DNA of 5,827 nucleotides from an uncultured Propionibacteriaceae bacterium (GTDB lineage Bacteria; Actinomycetota; Actinomycetes; Propionibacteriales; Propionibacteriaceae). The stretch is from positions 1 to 5,827 of the forward strand of contig CAKZJI010000466.1 of the NCBI GenBank assembly GCA_936941515.1, in the 5' to 3' direction. The position numbers were made by a program, and so were the translations under genes. The notes beneath the pieces were generated by a model. That model saw only the letters and a list, made by a program, of their open reading frames with translations, made no database searches and had not been told where the DNA came from. This document shows positions 1 to 4,429 of this stretch, piece by piece; within the stretch, counting starts at the first letter, position 1; each line of letters opens with the position of its first letter.

Positions 1-78
1 GCGACTCGGGCAGGTCGCCATCTGGCACTGGTCCTTCCATGTCGCCGACCCTACGCGTTAGAGCGCGCTCAAAGGCAA
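1..78 (+). repeat. 78-bp direct repeat, copy A (partner 830-907)
   Basis: Bases 1-78 match 830-907 at 76 of 78 positions, in the same orientation, with differences at 56 (C against T) and 60 (A against G). The match ends sharply after CAAAGGCAA, and the left limit is cut by the window edge, so the true repeat may be longer. It corresponds to the 5' part of a minus-strand HTH gene, not to an insertion-sequence end that I recognise. Confidence 0.9.
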
Positions 79-94
79 GCTGAAGAAGAGGCAT
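1..94 (-). CDS. Partial HTH (antitoxin-like) protein, N-terminus only
   Basis: A minus-strand frame runs off the left edge. From the ATG at 94-92 it reads 31 codons without a stop, including AFERALTRRVGDMEGPVPDG and then DLPES. The same peptide appears in the second repeat copy (693-869 region), where it continues into LPVQQAAAWLGVSPQTV, a helix-turn-helix of the excisionase/antitoxin type. I infer that this is the start of a second HTH antitoxin-like gene. It may be intact to the left of the window or may be another fragment. It is divergent from the antitoxin at 169, with 74 bp between the two starts. No good ribosome binding site precedes the ATG, so the true start is uncertain. Of the two base differences between the copies, one is synonymous (ACG/ACA, Thr) and one changes Leu to Pro. 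Confidence 0.35.
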   Translation of the reverse strand, partial: MPLLQLAFERALTRRVGDMEGPVPDGDLPES

Positions 95-134
95 CTTGCA
101 GCAGGAAGAGCCACCTTTGCGTTGCAATCGTCTC

Positions 135-162
135 TTGCGTTTCCATCGTTTGGAGTGATACT
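135..162 (+). promoter_or_regulatory. Candidate promoter of the antitoxin gene, possibly leaderless
   Basis: TTGCGT at 135-140 and GATACT at 157-162 are separated by 16 bp. The -10 matches TATAAT at four of six positions; the -35 keeps only TTG. A start about 7 bp downstream would fall on the A of the ATG at 169, which suggests a leaderless mRNA, common in actinobacteria. The alternative is that GGAG at 152-155 serves as a ribosome binding site, but its 13-nt spacing to the ATG is long. Confidence 0.35.
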
Positions 163-168
163 TGATGC

Positions 169-612
169 ATGAAGACGACAACCTCCCACACGGTGCTTCC
201 GCCGGAGGATCTGGGCGACCTGAAGTCCCTGAACACCTTGTTGCCAAGTCTTCCTCCTGGTATCCGCGAGGGTGTGGGGACCTTCGTCGACGCACTGTCG
301 CGAGGCGATGCCGTTCGCATCGAGCCTGTTTCCACGATGCTGAGCACCACTCAGGCAGCCGAAATCCTGAATATCTCCCGGACAACCCTGGTCAAGTTAC
401 TGGAGGAGGGAAAACTCCCATACGAGCAGCCCAACGTCCACCGAATGGTCCGGCTGGAAGACGTCCTGACATACAAGAAAGAACGCTCCCGAAAACGCAC
501 CGCTTACTTCCAGGATTCCATGCGGCAAGCCGAAGAGACAGGCATGCTACAGGAGGAGATCAGCGATTACACAGCCGCATTGAAGAAATCACGGAATAGA
601 CGGCGATCATGA
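169..612 (+). CDS. Excisionase-type HTH antitoxin of a PIN toxin-antitoxin pair
   Basis: A 147-residue soluble protein. Residues 1-55 are a variable N-terminal region. Residues 58-102 form a MerR/excisionase-like DNA-binding domain: LSTTQAAEILNISRTTLVKL is the helix-turn-helix, followed by the wing EEGKLP and the HRMVRLEDVL segment typical of this antitoxin family. The C-terminus (103-147) is charged and helical (KKERSRKR, then a Lys/Arg-rich tail), where such antitoxins usually contact the toxin. The stop overlaps the next ATG as ATGA (609-612), the usual translational coupling of antitoxin and PIN toxin. In the family the pair represses its own operon and the antitoxin neutralises the toxin RNase; here the toxin is truncated, so only DNA binding can remain. 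Its base composition looks less GC-rich than the pump gene's. A role as a phage or plasmid excisionase is less likely given the PIN remnant. Confidence 0.8.
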   Translation: MKTTTSHTVLPPEDLGDLKSLNTLLPSLPPGIREGVGTFVDALSRGDAVRIEPVSTMLSTTQAAEILNISRTTLVKLLEEGKLPYEQPNVHRMVRLEDVLTYKKERSRKRTAYFQDSMRQAEETGMLQEEISDYTAALKKSRNRRRS

Positions 613-704
613 CCGTCGTCTTCCTCGATGCCTGCGTTCTGGTGCCGATCACACTAACCAATGTGCTTCTCACAGCCGCCGAAGACAGCCACTCAGACCA
701 CTAA
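609..704 (+). pseudogene. Truncated PIN-domain toxin (31 codons)
   Basis: The frame begins at the ATG overlapping the antitoxin stop and reads MTVVFLDACVLVPITLTNVL, then LTAAEDSHSDH and a TAA. VVFLDACVL is the first strand and first conserved acidic residue (Asp7) of PIN-domain RNases, and the following hydrophobic helix LTNVLLTAAE also fits. The family normally has roughly 130-190 residues with three or four metal-binding acids; only the first remains. Similarity to the family ends around residue 24-25 (near base 680), after which the sequence belongs to something else. It cannot be an active nuclease. I infer that a deletion or rearrangement removed the rest of the toxin and joined its 5' end to the inverted HTH fragment at 693-869. 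Confidence 0.7.
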
Positions 705-869
705 ACGAAGGAAATCCACAGATTCCATTAACGCGGGCTGGACACCATGCAAGATGGCCCAAAGGAGCCCGTTTTTGTGAACTGTCTGGGGACTCACCCC
801 CAGCCAAGCCGCTGCCTGCTGAACCGGCAGCGACTCGGGCAGGTCGCCATCTGGCACTGGTCCTTCCAT
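693..869 (-). pseudogene. Truncated HTH (antitoxin-like) gene fragment, inverted
   Basis: A 58-codon minus-strand frame starting at the ATG at 869-867. It reads MEGPVPDGDLPESLPVQQAA, then AWLGVSPQTVHKN, then an unrelated-looking tail (GLLWAILHGVQPALMESVDF) and a stop at 695-693. LPVQQAAAWLGVSPQTV is a clear excisionase/MerR-type helix-turn-helix comparable to LSTTQAAEILNISRTTLV in the intact antitoxin at 169, but the sequences differ, so this is a separate locus rather than a simple duplicate. The wing and the RRVRLxDVL-like segment that should follow are missing, so the gene is broken near base 765. Upstream of the ATG the frame stays open for 17 codons (including FAFERAPTRRVGD) back to a stop, so the original start may have been lost too. 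Its 5' portion is repeat copy B. Confidence 0.55.
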
Positions 870-907
870 GTCGCCGACCCTACGTGTTGGAGCGCGCTCA
901 AAGGCAA
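830..907 (+). repeat. 78-bp direct repeat, copy B (partner 1-78)
   Basis: Matches 1-78 at 76 of 78 positions, offset 829 bp. It covers the start of the minus-strand HTH fragment and 38 bp upstream of its ATG. The copies diverge abruptly to the right at 908. Together they bracket the antitoxin and truncated toxin. No target-site duplication or terminal inverted repeat is visible, so duplication by recombination is likelier than transposition. Confidence 0.9.
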
Positions 908-998
908 ATCCGCCGCATCACCGACTCTCAAAGCCCGGTCAACTCACAAGGATCGAGAGCGGCATCGCACCTCATCTTCATGTGAGGATTCCGGATTT

Positions 999-1100
999 TT
1001 ATGGTTGCCGTTCCTCGACGAGCATGATGAGGGCGAGGGAGTGCAACGCGAAGATTGCCGCGAGGACCCAGCCGACACGCCGGCTATCGGTGGCATTCGG
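999..1100 (-). pseudogene. Possible remnant of a membrane-protein C-terminus
   Basis: A minus-strand frame with no usable start codon before its late ATG reads RRVGWVLAAIFALHSLALIM, then LVEERQP and TAA. The segment VGWVLAAIFALHSLALIML is a convincing single hydrophobic helix followed by a short charged tail. Its upstream end overlaps the last codons of the hydrolase in another frame and then meets a TGA. It could be the surviving tail of a membrane protein whose front was removed. It could equally be chance hydrophobicity in a GC-rich frame. The rest of 870-1083 holds nothing else I recognise. Confidence 0.2.
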
Positions 1101-2067
1101 TCATGAGGGCGCGGGTGCCCTCGCTAATGCGCTTGTACTCAGTGTGATGGACGTAGTGGCTGGCATCGACGATCACCGACCGCCGACAGGGACCACTGCC
1201 CACATACTCCGCAATCTCCGCCTCGGTGTAGTTCGTTTCACGTATGGTGTAGACCAACACCGGCAGCTGCTCATCAAACCTGAGATCCCTGACCTGGGCG
1301 CGCGAATCACTAGCAACTTCCGCCTGCCTCATCACATTCGCGCTCAGCATCATCCAGTTGGTCAGCATCCGCTGCTGTTCAAGATTCTCCTTGCTATAAC
1401 CATCCGCGCTACTGGCCCCGATCATAAACGAAGGATCCGCACCACTGAACGCCGTAATAATACGCATCCACCCAGCCTGCACCATAGGCCTAAAAAACCA
1501 CGAATAAAACCAGGGAAACGCGGGACCCGCCTGGCTGTCGAAGGATCTCGCGTAGGGAATGGTGGGGTCTAGTCCGACATAGCCCGCGACCTCGTCGGGA
1601 TACTGATCAGCAAAAGCCTGCGAAGTCAACCCACTAATAGAATGCCCCATCAACACATACGGACCTTTCACCCCGGCGGCATGCAGCGCGGTGTGAACGT
1701 CCCGGGCGGTATCCCGGGGAAGCATAGAAGAATCCGTCACGTCACTCCAGCCATAGCCGAAGGGCTCCACCACCGTCACCGTCGCCCACCCCGACAGCTC
1801 CCTCACCAAAGGCTCAAAATCCAAATCCGGAGCCGGGGTGCCAAGCCCTGGAAGCAAAACAATACTCGTATCACCCTGACCAGTGGTGTGGACGTGCATC
1901 TTGTGGCCGTCGACATCCACCAACTGCCCCGGAGCCGGATGATCCGCCCGCTCCCGCGCCGTGAGCGCCACATCCGCGACCTTCACCCCACCTAGCACCA
2001 CGGCCGCCATACCAAGCCGCCGCAGCCAGCGCCTGGGACGAGGCTTCTTCCCACCTTCACTATCCAT
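1084..2067 (-). CDS. Alpha/beta hydrolase with N-terminal membrane anchor
   Basis: A 327-residue protein. The start is the ATG at 2067-2065: from there the protein opens with a basic stretch (KKPRPRRWLRR, 7-17) and a hydrophobic segment (LGMAAVVLGGVKVADVAL, 18-35) that should act as signal anchor, placing the hydrolase domain outside the membrane. The frame is open further upstream to 2406, but that part overlaps the methyltransferase and looks non-coding. Domain features: oxyanion-loop region LLPGLG (71-76), the EPFGYGWSD segment (101-109), nucleophile elbow GHSISG (141-146) with Ser143 as probable nucleophile, and the catalytic His304 in VDASHYVHH. The acid is probably in the segment before the histidine (TIRETN, 274-279), but I cannot assign it surely. 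The elbow has Ser where the last Gly of GxSxG usually sits, which is tolerated in the fold. Substrate unknown; an esterase, lipase or peptidase role are all possible. No clear ribosome binding site is seen. Confidence 0.85.
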   Translation of the reverse strand: MDSEGGKKPRPRRWLRRLGMAAVVLGGVKVADVALTARERADHPAPGQLVDVDGHKMHVHTTGQGDTSIVLLPGLGTPAPDLDFEPLVRELSGWATVTVVEPFGYGWSDVTDSSMLPRDTARDVHTALHAAGVKGPYVLMGHSISGLTSQAFADQYPDEVAGYVGLDPTIPYARSFDSQAGPAFPWFYSWFFRPMVQAGWMRIITAFSGADPSFMIGASSADGYSKENLEQQRMLTNWMMLSANVMRQAEVASDSRAQVRDLRFDEQLPVLVYTIRETNYTEAEIAEYVGSGPCRRSVIVDASHYVHHTEYKRISEGTRALMTECHR

Positions 2068-2106
2068 GGGGAACACCCAACCCCAAACACCAGACGCCGT
2101 CAAGTA

Positions 2107-2117
2107 GGGGTATCCCC
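2107..2117. other. Short GC inverted repeat between divergent genes
   Basis: GGGG-TAT-CCCC lies in the spacer between the hydrolase and the methyltransferase. It could be a small regulatory site, but it is too short to assign. A TTGACG on the minus strand (2103-2098) resembles a -35 box for the hydrolase, but no acceptable -10 follows at the right distance. Confidence 0.15.
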
Positions 2118-2184
2118 GACCTGACCCCGAGAGGACCACACCACAACACAGGGACTTGGCCGTCCAAAGGCAAACCCGCTGCTT

Positions 2185-2868
2185 GTGCTGGTTGCTGACC
2201 CCACAACAGAGGCACCGCAAAAACCCTGGCGAAACCGGTACTCCTCCCACGTGGAGAATGGACGCGTGCGCGACTACTGGAACCACAACACCGCCTATCA
2301 TCCGTGGCTGCAGCGCATCGCCGCCGAGCGTCCCCGCCGGAATATCCTGGACGTCGGGTGCGGCGACGGGCTGCTGTTGCAGCGACTCGCGCCGTACGCC
2401 GGTCACCTCACCGGCATCGAGCCAGACGTCGCGACGCTAACCCGCGCACAGGCCCGTCTGGCCGGCATCCCCAACGTCACGCTCAACGCCTCCAGCTTCG
2501 CGGCCTTTGATCCGGGAACGAAGCACTACGACCTGATCACCTTCGTCGCGTCGCTGCACCACATGGACCTGGCTGCCTCCCTGACCAAAGCGCGCGACCT
2601 CCTGGCACCGGACGGCGACCTCCTGGTCGTCGGGCTGGCAGCGGACCGCACACCATCCGACTGGGCCTTCGCTGCGCTGGCACTTCCCTGGGCCAGGCTC
2701 GGCTCAGCGCTCCATCACGAAACCGACCCTGGGGTCCTGACGACGCCACCGACCACCTGCCTGACTGAGATCCGCACCGTCGCGCGCGACCTGCTGCCAG
2801 GCGTCCGGATCCGCCGTGGCCTCTACTATCGCTACCTACTCCGCTGGACCAGAAGAGCCTGCCGGTAG
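2185..2868 (+). CDS. Class I SAM-dependent methyltransferase
   Basis: A 227-residue soluble enzyme of the Rossmann-fold, S-adenosylmethionine-dependent type. Motif I is ILDVGCGDG (residues 54-62). The acidic residue that binds the ribose is in LTGIEPD (75-81, Glu79). Motif IV region is YDLITFVASLHHMD (115-128), and PDGDLLVVG (142-150) is the post-motif strand. Before the fold, YWNHNTAYHPWLQRIA (31-46) is the N-terminal cap typical of small-molecule methyltransferases. Substrate cannot be told; this branch includes many poorly characterised and natural-product enzymes. The GTG at 2185 gives the longest product but has no good ribosome binding site. The GTG at 2266 (codon 28) is preceded by GGAG at 2253-2256 with 9-nt spacing and starts just before the cap, so a 200-residue product is a serious alternative. 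It is divergent from the hydrolase, and no operon partner is seen. Confidence 0.85.
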   Translation: MLVADPTTEAPQKPWRNRYSSHVENGRVRDYWNHNTAYHPWLQRIAAERPRRNILDVGCGDGLLLQRLAPYAGHLTGIEPDVATLTRAQARLAGIPNVTLNASSFAAFDPGTKHYDLITFVASLHHMDLAASLTKARDLLAPDGDLLVVGLAADRTPSDWAFAALALPWARLGSALHHETDPGVLTTPPTTCLTEIRTVARDLLPGVRIRRGLYYRYLLRWTRRACR

Positions 2869-2919
2869 GCGTCCATCGCTGCCCCGGCTAAGTGAAGCGA
2901 CGTGCCGGGCTGAGGACGC
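2869..2919 (+). terminator. Hairpin directly after the methyltransferase stop
   Basis: GCGTCC (2869-2874) pairs with GGACGC (2914-2919), and inside it CCCGGC (2883-2888) pairs with GCCGGG (2904-2909). It begins at the base after the TAG. Only a poor T-tract follows (TGCTCTGGTT), so it is a candidate terminator rather than a clear one. If it terminates, the riboswitch downstream needs its own promoter, and I cannot see a convincing one in the 15 bp that remain before it. Confidence 0.35.
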
Positions 2920-2934
2920 TGCTCTGGTTGAGAC

Positions 2935-3110
2935 GTCGTTGGTTCGGCGTTTCGGCGTCGAGGCAAGAGGGAATCCGGTGAGAATCCGGGACTGTCCCGC
3001 AGCGGTGAGTGGCGACGATGGCTTTCACAAGGCACTGGAGAGATCTGGGAAGCGAAAGCCGGAGGTTGGTGTTACACCTGGAACCACAAGTCCGAAGACC
3101 TGCCAGCGAT
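2935..3110 (+). promoter_or_regulatory. Cobalamin (adenosylcobalamin-type) riboswitch
   Basis: The conserved core is present in order: GAGGGAA (2967-2973), CCGGTGAGAATCCGGGACTG (2975-2994), TCCCGCAGCGGTGAG (2994-3008), then GGAACCACAAGTCCGAAGA (3080-3098), and the closing GACCTGCC (3097-3104). This matches the B12-box and 3' consensus of the family. P1 can form between CGTTGG (2937-2942) and CCAGCG (3103-3108) with one G-U pair, and extends outward by T2936-A3109 and G2935-T3110. In the family, binding of a cobalamin coenzyme turns down the downstream gene, commonly B12 transport or synthesis, or a B12-independent isozyme. Here no intact forward gene follows before the pump at 4430, so the target appears lost or unrecognised. 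Confidence 0.9.
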
Positions 3111-3132
3111 CCGCCCGTACCTCGGGCGGAGG
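3111..3132 (+). promoter_or_regulatory. Riboswitch expression-platform hairpin with embedded Shine-Dalgarno
   Basis: CCGCCCG (3111-3117) and CGGGCGG (3123-3129) form a perfect 7-bp stem with a TACCT loop, starting at the base after riboswitch P1. GGAGG (3128-3132) overlaps the 3' arm, and a GTG lies 10 nt further at 3143. There is no T-tract, so translational control by hiding the ribosome binding site fits better than termination. Confidence 0.5.
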
Positions 3133-3142
3133 CGACGACCTC

Positions 3143-3546
3143 GTGGACTGGGTCAAGGCTGTGAATGGGTCACAGGCCCTTCTCATCGTCTGCTGGTACG
3201 CGATGTCGCGTGAAGCCTCGGATGAGAGTGGAGATGCTCGAGAAGATTCTGGCTGCGGACCGCAGTACAGTCGCTGTTCGTGAAAGCCGCTTGCGGGGGC
3301 GGCGGGTCTTGCATGTGCCCCACGCAACAGCGGACGGGCCCGGCGGAACACGTTGCCATGGCTCTCGCCCAGGTCCATCGAGCACTGCGGCACAGCCAGT
3401 GATCCGCCCTGACTGGGGCATACCCCACCCATCCGGGGCACCACGCGGAGACCGGGGAACCGGGCTCCAGCATCGTCGCGCCACACCATGACCACGTAGT
3501 ACGTGTCGTCCTGAAGGGAGCCGCCCTCCTTCGCCGGGGGCGGTGA
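3143..3546 (+). pseudogene. Decayed riboswitch-controlled gene, frames broken
   Basis: No single frame crosses this stretch, but coding-like peptides occur in turn in three forward frames. The GTG at 3143 opens MDWVKAVNGSQALLIVCWYA, then MSREASDE, with mostly G/C third positions; this frame ends at 3283 (46 codons). A second frame carries MRVEMLEKILAADRSTVAVR, then ESRLRGRRVLHVPHA (about 3222-3330). A third carries PAEHVAMALAQVHRALRHSQ up to a TGA at 3400-3402. After the TGA the same frame reads AYPTHPGHHAETGEPGSSIV, then APHHDHVVRVVLKGAALLRR, to a TGA at 3544. I do not recognise the protein and give no function. A decayed gene controlled by the riboswitch is the simplest reading; alternatives are only a 46-codon ORF, or non-coding DNA that looks coding because of its high GC. 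Confidence 0.3.
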
Positions 3547-3569
3547 TCAGGGAGGAAGGAGCGCCCTTG

Positions 3570-3647
3570 GTGAATGACTGCTGCCGCGTTCCCGCCCTTC
3601 GTTACTCCGGCGGGAACAGGACTCCGGCAGCACGCTCAGGCCGCTGA
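3570..3647 (+). CDS. Possible 25-codon ORF with a strong Shine-Dalgarno
   Basis: GTG at 3570 opens a 25-codon frame ending in TGA at 3645-3647; it begins MNDCCRVPALRYSGG. The purine run GGGAGGAAGGAG (3550-3561) lies 8 nt upstream, the best ribosome binding site in the window. The ORF runs through the hairpin at 3579-3632 and ends at the loop of the hairpin at 3634-3670, an arrangement seen in leader-peptide attenuators. However, no forward gene follows, since the next gene is antisense. The peptide resembles nothing I know. An overlapping frame from the ATG at 3574 looks like chance. Confidence 0.25.
   Translation: MNDCCRVPALRYSGGNRTPAARSGR
3579..3632. other. Large two-part hairpin
   Basis: TGCTGCCG (3579-3586) pairs perfectly with CGGCAGCA (3625-3632). 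Inside it GTTCCCGCC (3588-3596) pairs perfectly with GGCGGGAAC (3609-3617) around a 12-nt loop. The arms are joined by a 1-nt bulge on one side and 7 nt on the other. No T-run follows in either direction. It may end transcripts from the right (tetR) or left, or be part of a structured RNA. Confidence 0.55.
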
Positions 3648-3670
3648 TCCTCAAGGTCGGCGGCCTGAGC
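3634..3670. terminator. Perfect 11-bp inverted repeat downstream of tetR
   Basis: GCTCAGGCCGC (3634-3644) and GCGGCCTGAGC (3660-3670) are perfect complements around a 15-nt loop. It lies 66 bp beyond the tetR stop on the minus strand and could terminate that transcript, though no T-tract follows, as is common in high-GC actinobacteria. It is symmetrical, so it may also act on forward transcription. Confidence 0.4.
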
Positions 3671-3735
3671 ACAGTCAGGACCCAGCGGACGGGTGCTCAG
3701 CGACGGCTTGGGGGCTGCGATCGCAGAAGGCCGGG

Positions 3736-4305
3736 TCAGGTGAGCGGTGCCGACTCCTCAGTCAGGCCCAGCAGGAGCCCACGCAGCTGCGCCACCCCCT
3801 CCTCGGTCTCCTCTCCCCAGACGTAGGCCGCGGCGCATCCCTCAGCGGCTCGCCGCACCAGGCGGATCCGGTCGTCAGGCAGACCGTCGGCGGCGAACTG
3901 CTCGTCCCACCACCGGACATTGTCGGCTATGGCCTGTTTCACCTCGGGAATGTCGATCATGGGATACCAGGTGGAGGAATCCGCGAAGTAGACCATGGCC
4001 TCGCCCGACCCCCCGCACAGAGCACGGACGTATGCGCGCAGCATCTTGCCGGGACGGTTCTCAGACAGGTCGAGGAAACCCTCGACCTCCGAACGCAGCT
4101 GCCGCGCACAGTCCTCGCCGAGAGCCCGGATCAGGTCGTTGCGGGACGGGAAGTGATGCAGCAGACCTCCCTTGGACATTCCCGCGGCCTCGGCGATCCT
4201 GGCTAGGGAGACTGACGTGCCGTGCTTGCCCATGAGGTCGCTGGCGGCGTCGAGGATCGCCCGCCGTGTCCGGTCTGTGCTCCGGGTTTTTCCGCTGGTG
4301 GCCAT
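3736..4305 (-). CDS. TetR/AcrR-family repressor, probable regulator of the divergent efflux pump
   Basis: A 189-residue protein from the ATG at 4305-4303 (MATSGKTRSTD). A GTG at 4338 would add 11 residues with no ribosome binding site, so the ATG is preferred; GGTGAG sits only 3 nt before it. The N-terminus is a standard TetR DNA-binding domain: helix 1 TRRAILDAASDLMGKHG (13-29), then SLARIAEAAGMSKGGLLHHF (33-52), the helix-turn-helix with the characteristic LLHHF recognition end. The C-terminal part (60-189) is a helical ligand-binding and dimer domain, with aromatics (Trp113, Tyr114, Trp132, Trp133, Trp163) that could line a drug pocket. It is divergent from the pump at 4430. The 22-bp palindrome between them (4378-4399) is its likely operator, giving repression relieved by pump substrates. 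The spacing also allows autoregulation. Length is typical of the family. Confidence 0.9.
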   Translation of the reverse strand: MATSGKTRSTDRTRRAILDAASDLMGKHGTSVSLARIAEAAGMSKGGLLHHFPSRNDLIRALGEDCARQLRSEVEGFLDLSENRPGKMLRAYVRALCGGSGEAMVYFADSSTWYPMIDIPEVKQAIADNVRWWDEQFAADGLPDDRIRLVRRAAEGCAAAYVWGEETEEGVAQLRGLLLGLTEESAPLT

Positions 4306-4372
4306 GGACTCACCGTACCGCCGCACCCATCCCGTCACAAACCAGATAGGATGAAAAACATTCCAATTGGTA

Positions 4373-4400
4373 TTGAATTACCGACCATATGGTCTGTAAC
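4373..4400 (+). promoter_or_regulatory. Promoter of the MFS efflux gene
   Basis: TTGAAT (4373-4378) and TGTAAC (4395-4400) are separated by 16 bp; each matches consensus at four of six positions, and GACC-GGTC palindrome bases fill the spacer. Transcription would start near 4407, leaving a leader of about 23 nt before the ATG at 4430. A bound TetR dimer on the spacer would block RNA polymerase directly. Confidence 0.5.
4378..4399. promoter_or_regulatory. Palindromic TetR-family operator
   Basis: The site reads TTAC-C-GACCATATGGTC-T-GTAA. The central 12 bp are a perfect palindrome, and the outer TTAC and GTAA arms match too; only C4382/T4395 break the symmetry. GACC and GGTC half-sites resemble those of QacR-like and other efflux-linked TetR operators. 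It sits between the two divergent genes and inside the pump promoter. A second small palindrome, CCAATTGG (4363-4370), lies beside it towards tetR and may help control that side. Confidence 0.75.
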
Positions 4401-4429
4401 CTTGCGGGGTGCCACACAACGAGAACTCA

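Noticed and set aside
970..1001. Hairpin CCTCA/TGAGG followed by a short T-run as a terminator
   Set aside because: The stem is only 5 bp and is separated from the T-run by 9-10 bases, including TCCGGA. No gene on that strand ends just upstream.
868..1572. A 234-codon forward open frame
   Set aside because: It lies mostly antisense to the hydrolase, whose catalytic motifs are clear, and its start lies in the repeat copy.
2165..2182. 18-bp similarity (16/18) to 899-916, CAAAGGCAAA core
   Set aside because: A match this weak is expected about once by chance in a window of this size.
2068..2406. Upstream extension of the hydrolase to 2406
   Set aside because: The extra 113 residues overlap the methyltransferase antisense and precede an ATG followed by an ideal basic-hydrophobic anchor.
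2816..3283. A 155-codon forward frame across the riboswitch
   Set aside because: It begins inside the methyltransferase and translates the structured riboswitch RNA. Only the part from GTG 3143 could be real.
3400..3402. In-frame TGA as selenocysteine or readthrough codon
   Set aside because: No SECIS-like hairpin directly follows, and the upstream frame is itself interrupted by TGAs at 3211 and 3220. Decay is simpler.
3025..3495. A 156-codon minus-strand frame opposite the riboswitch remnant
   Set aside because: Composition is Arg/Pro/Ser-rich with no motif, and three overlapping minus-strand frames of similar quality exist there.
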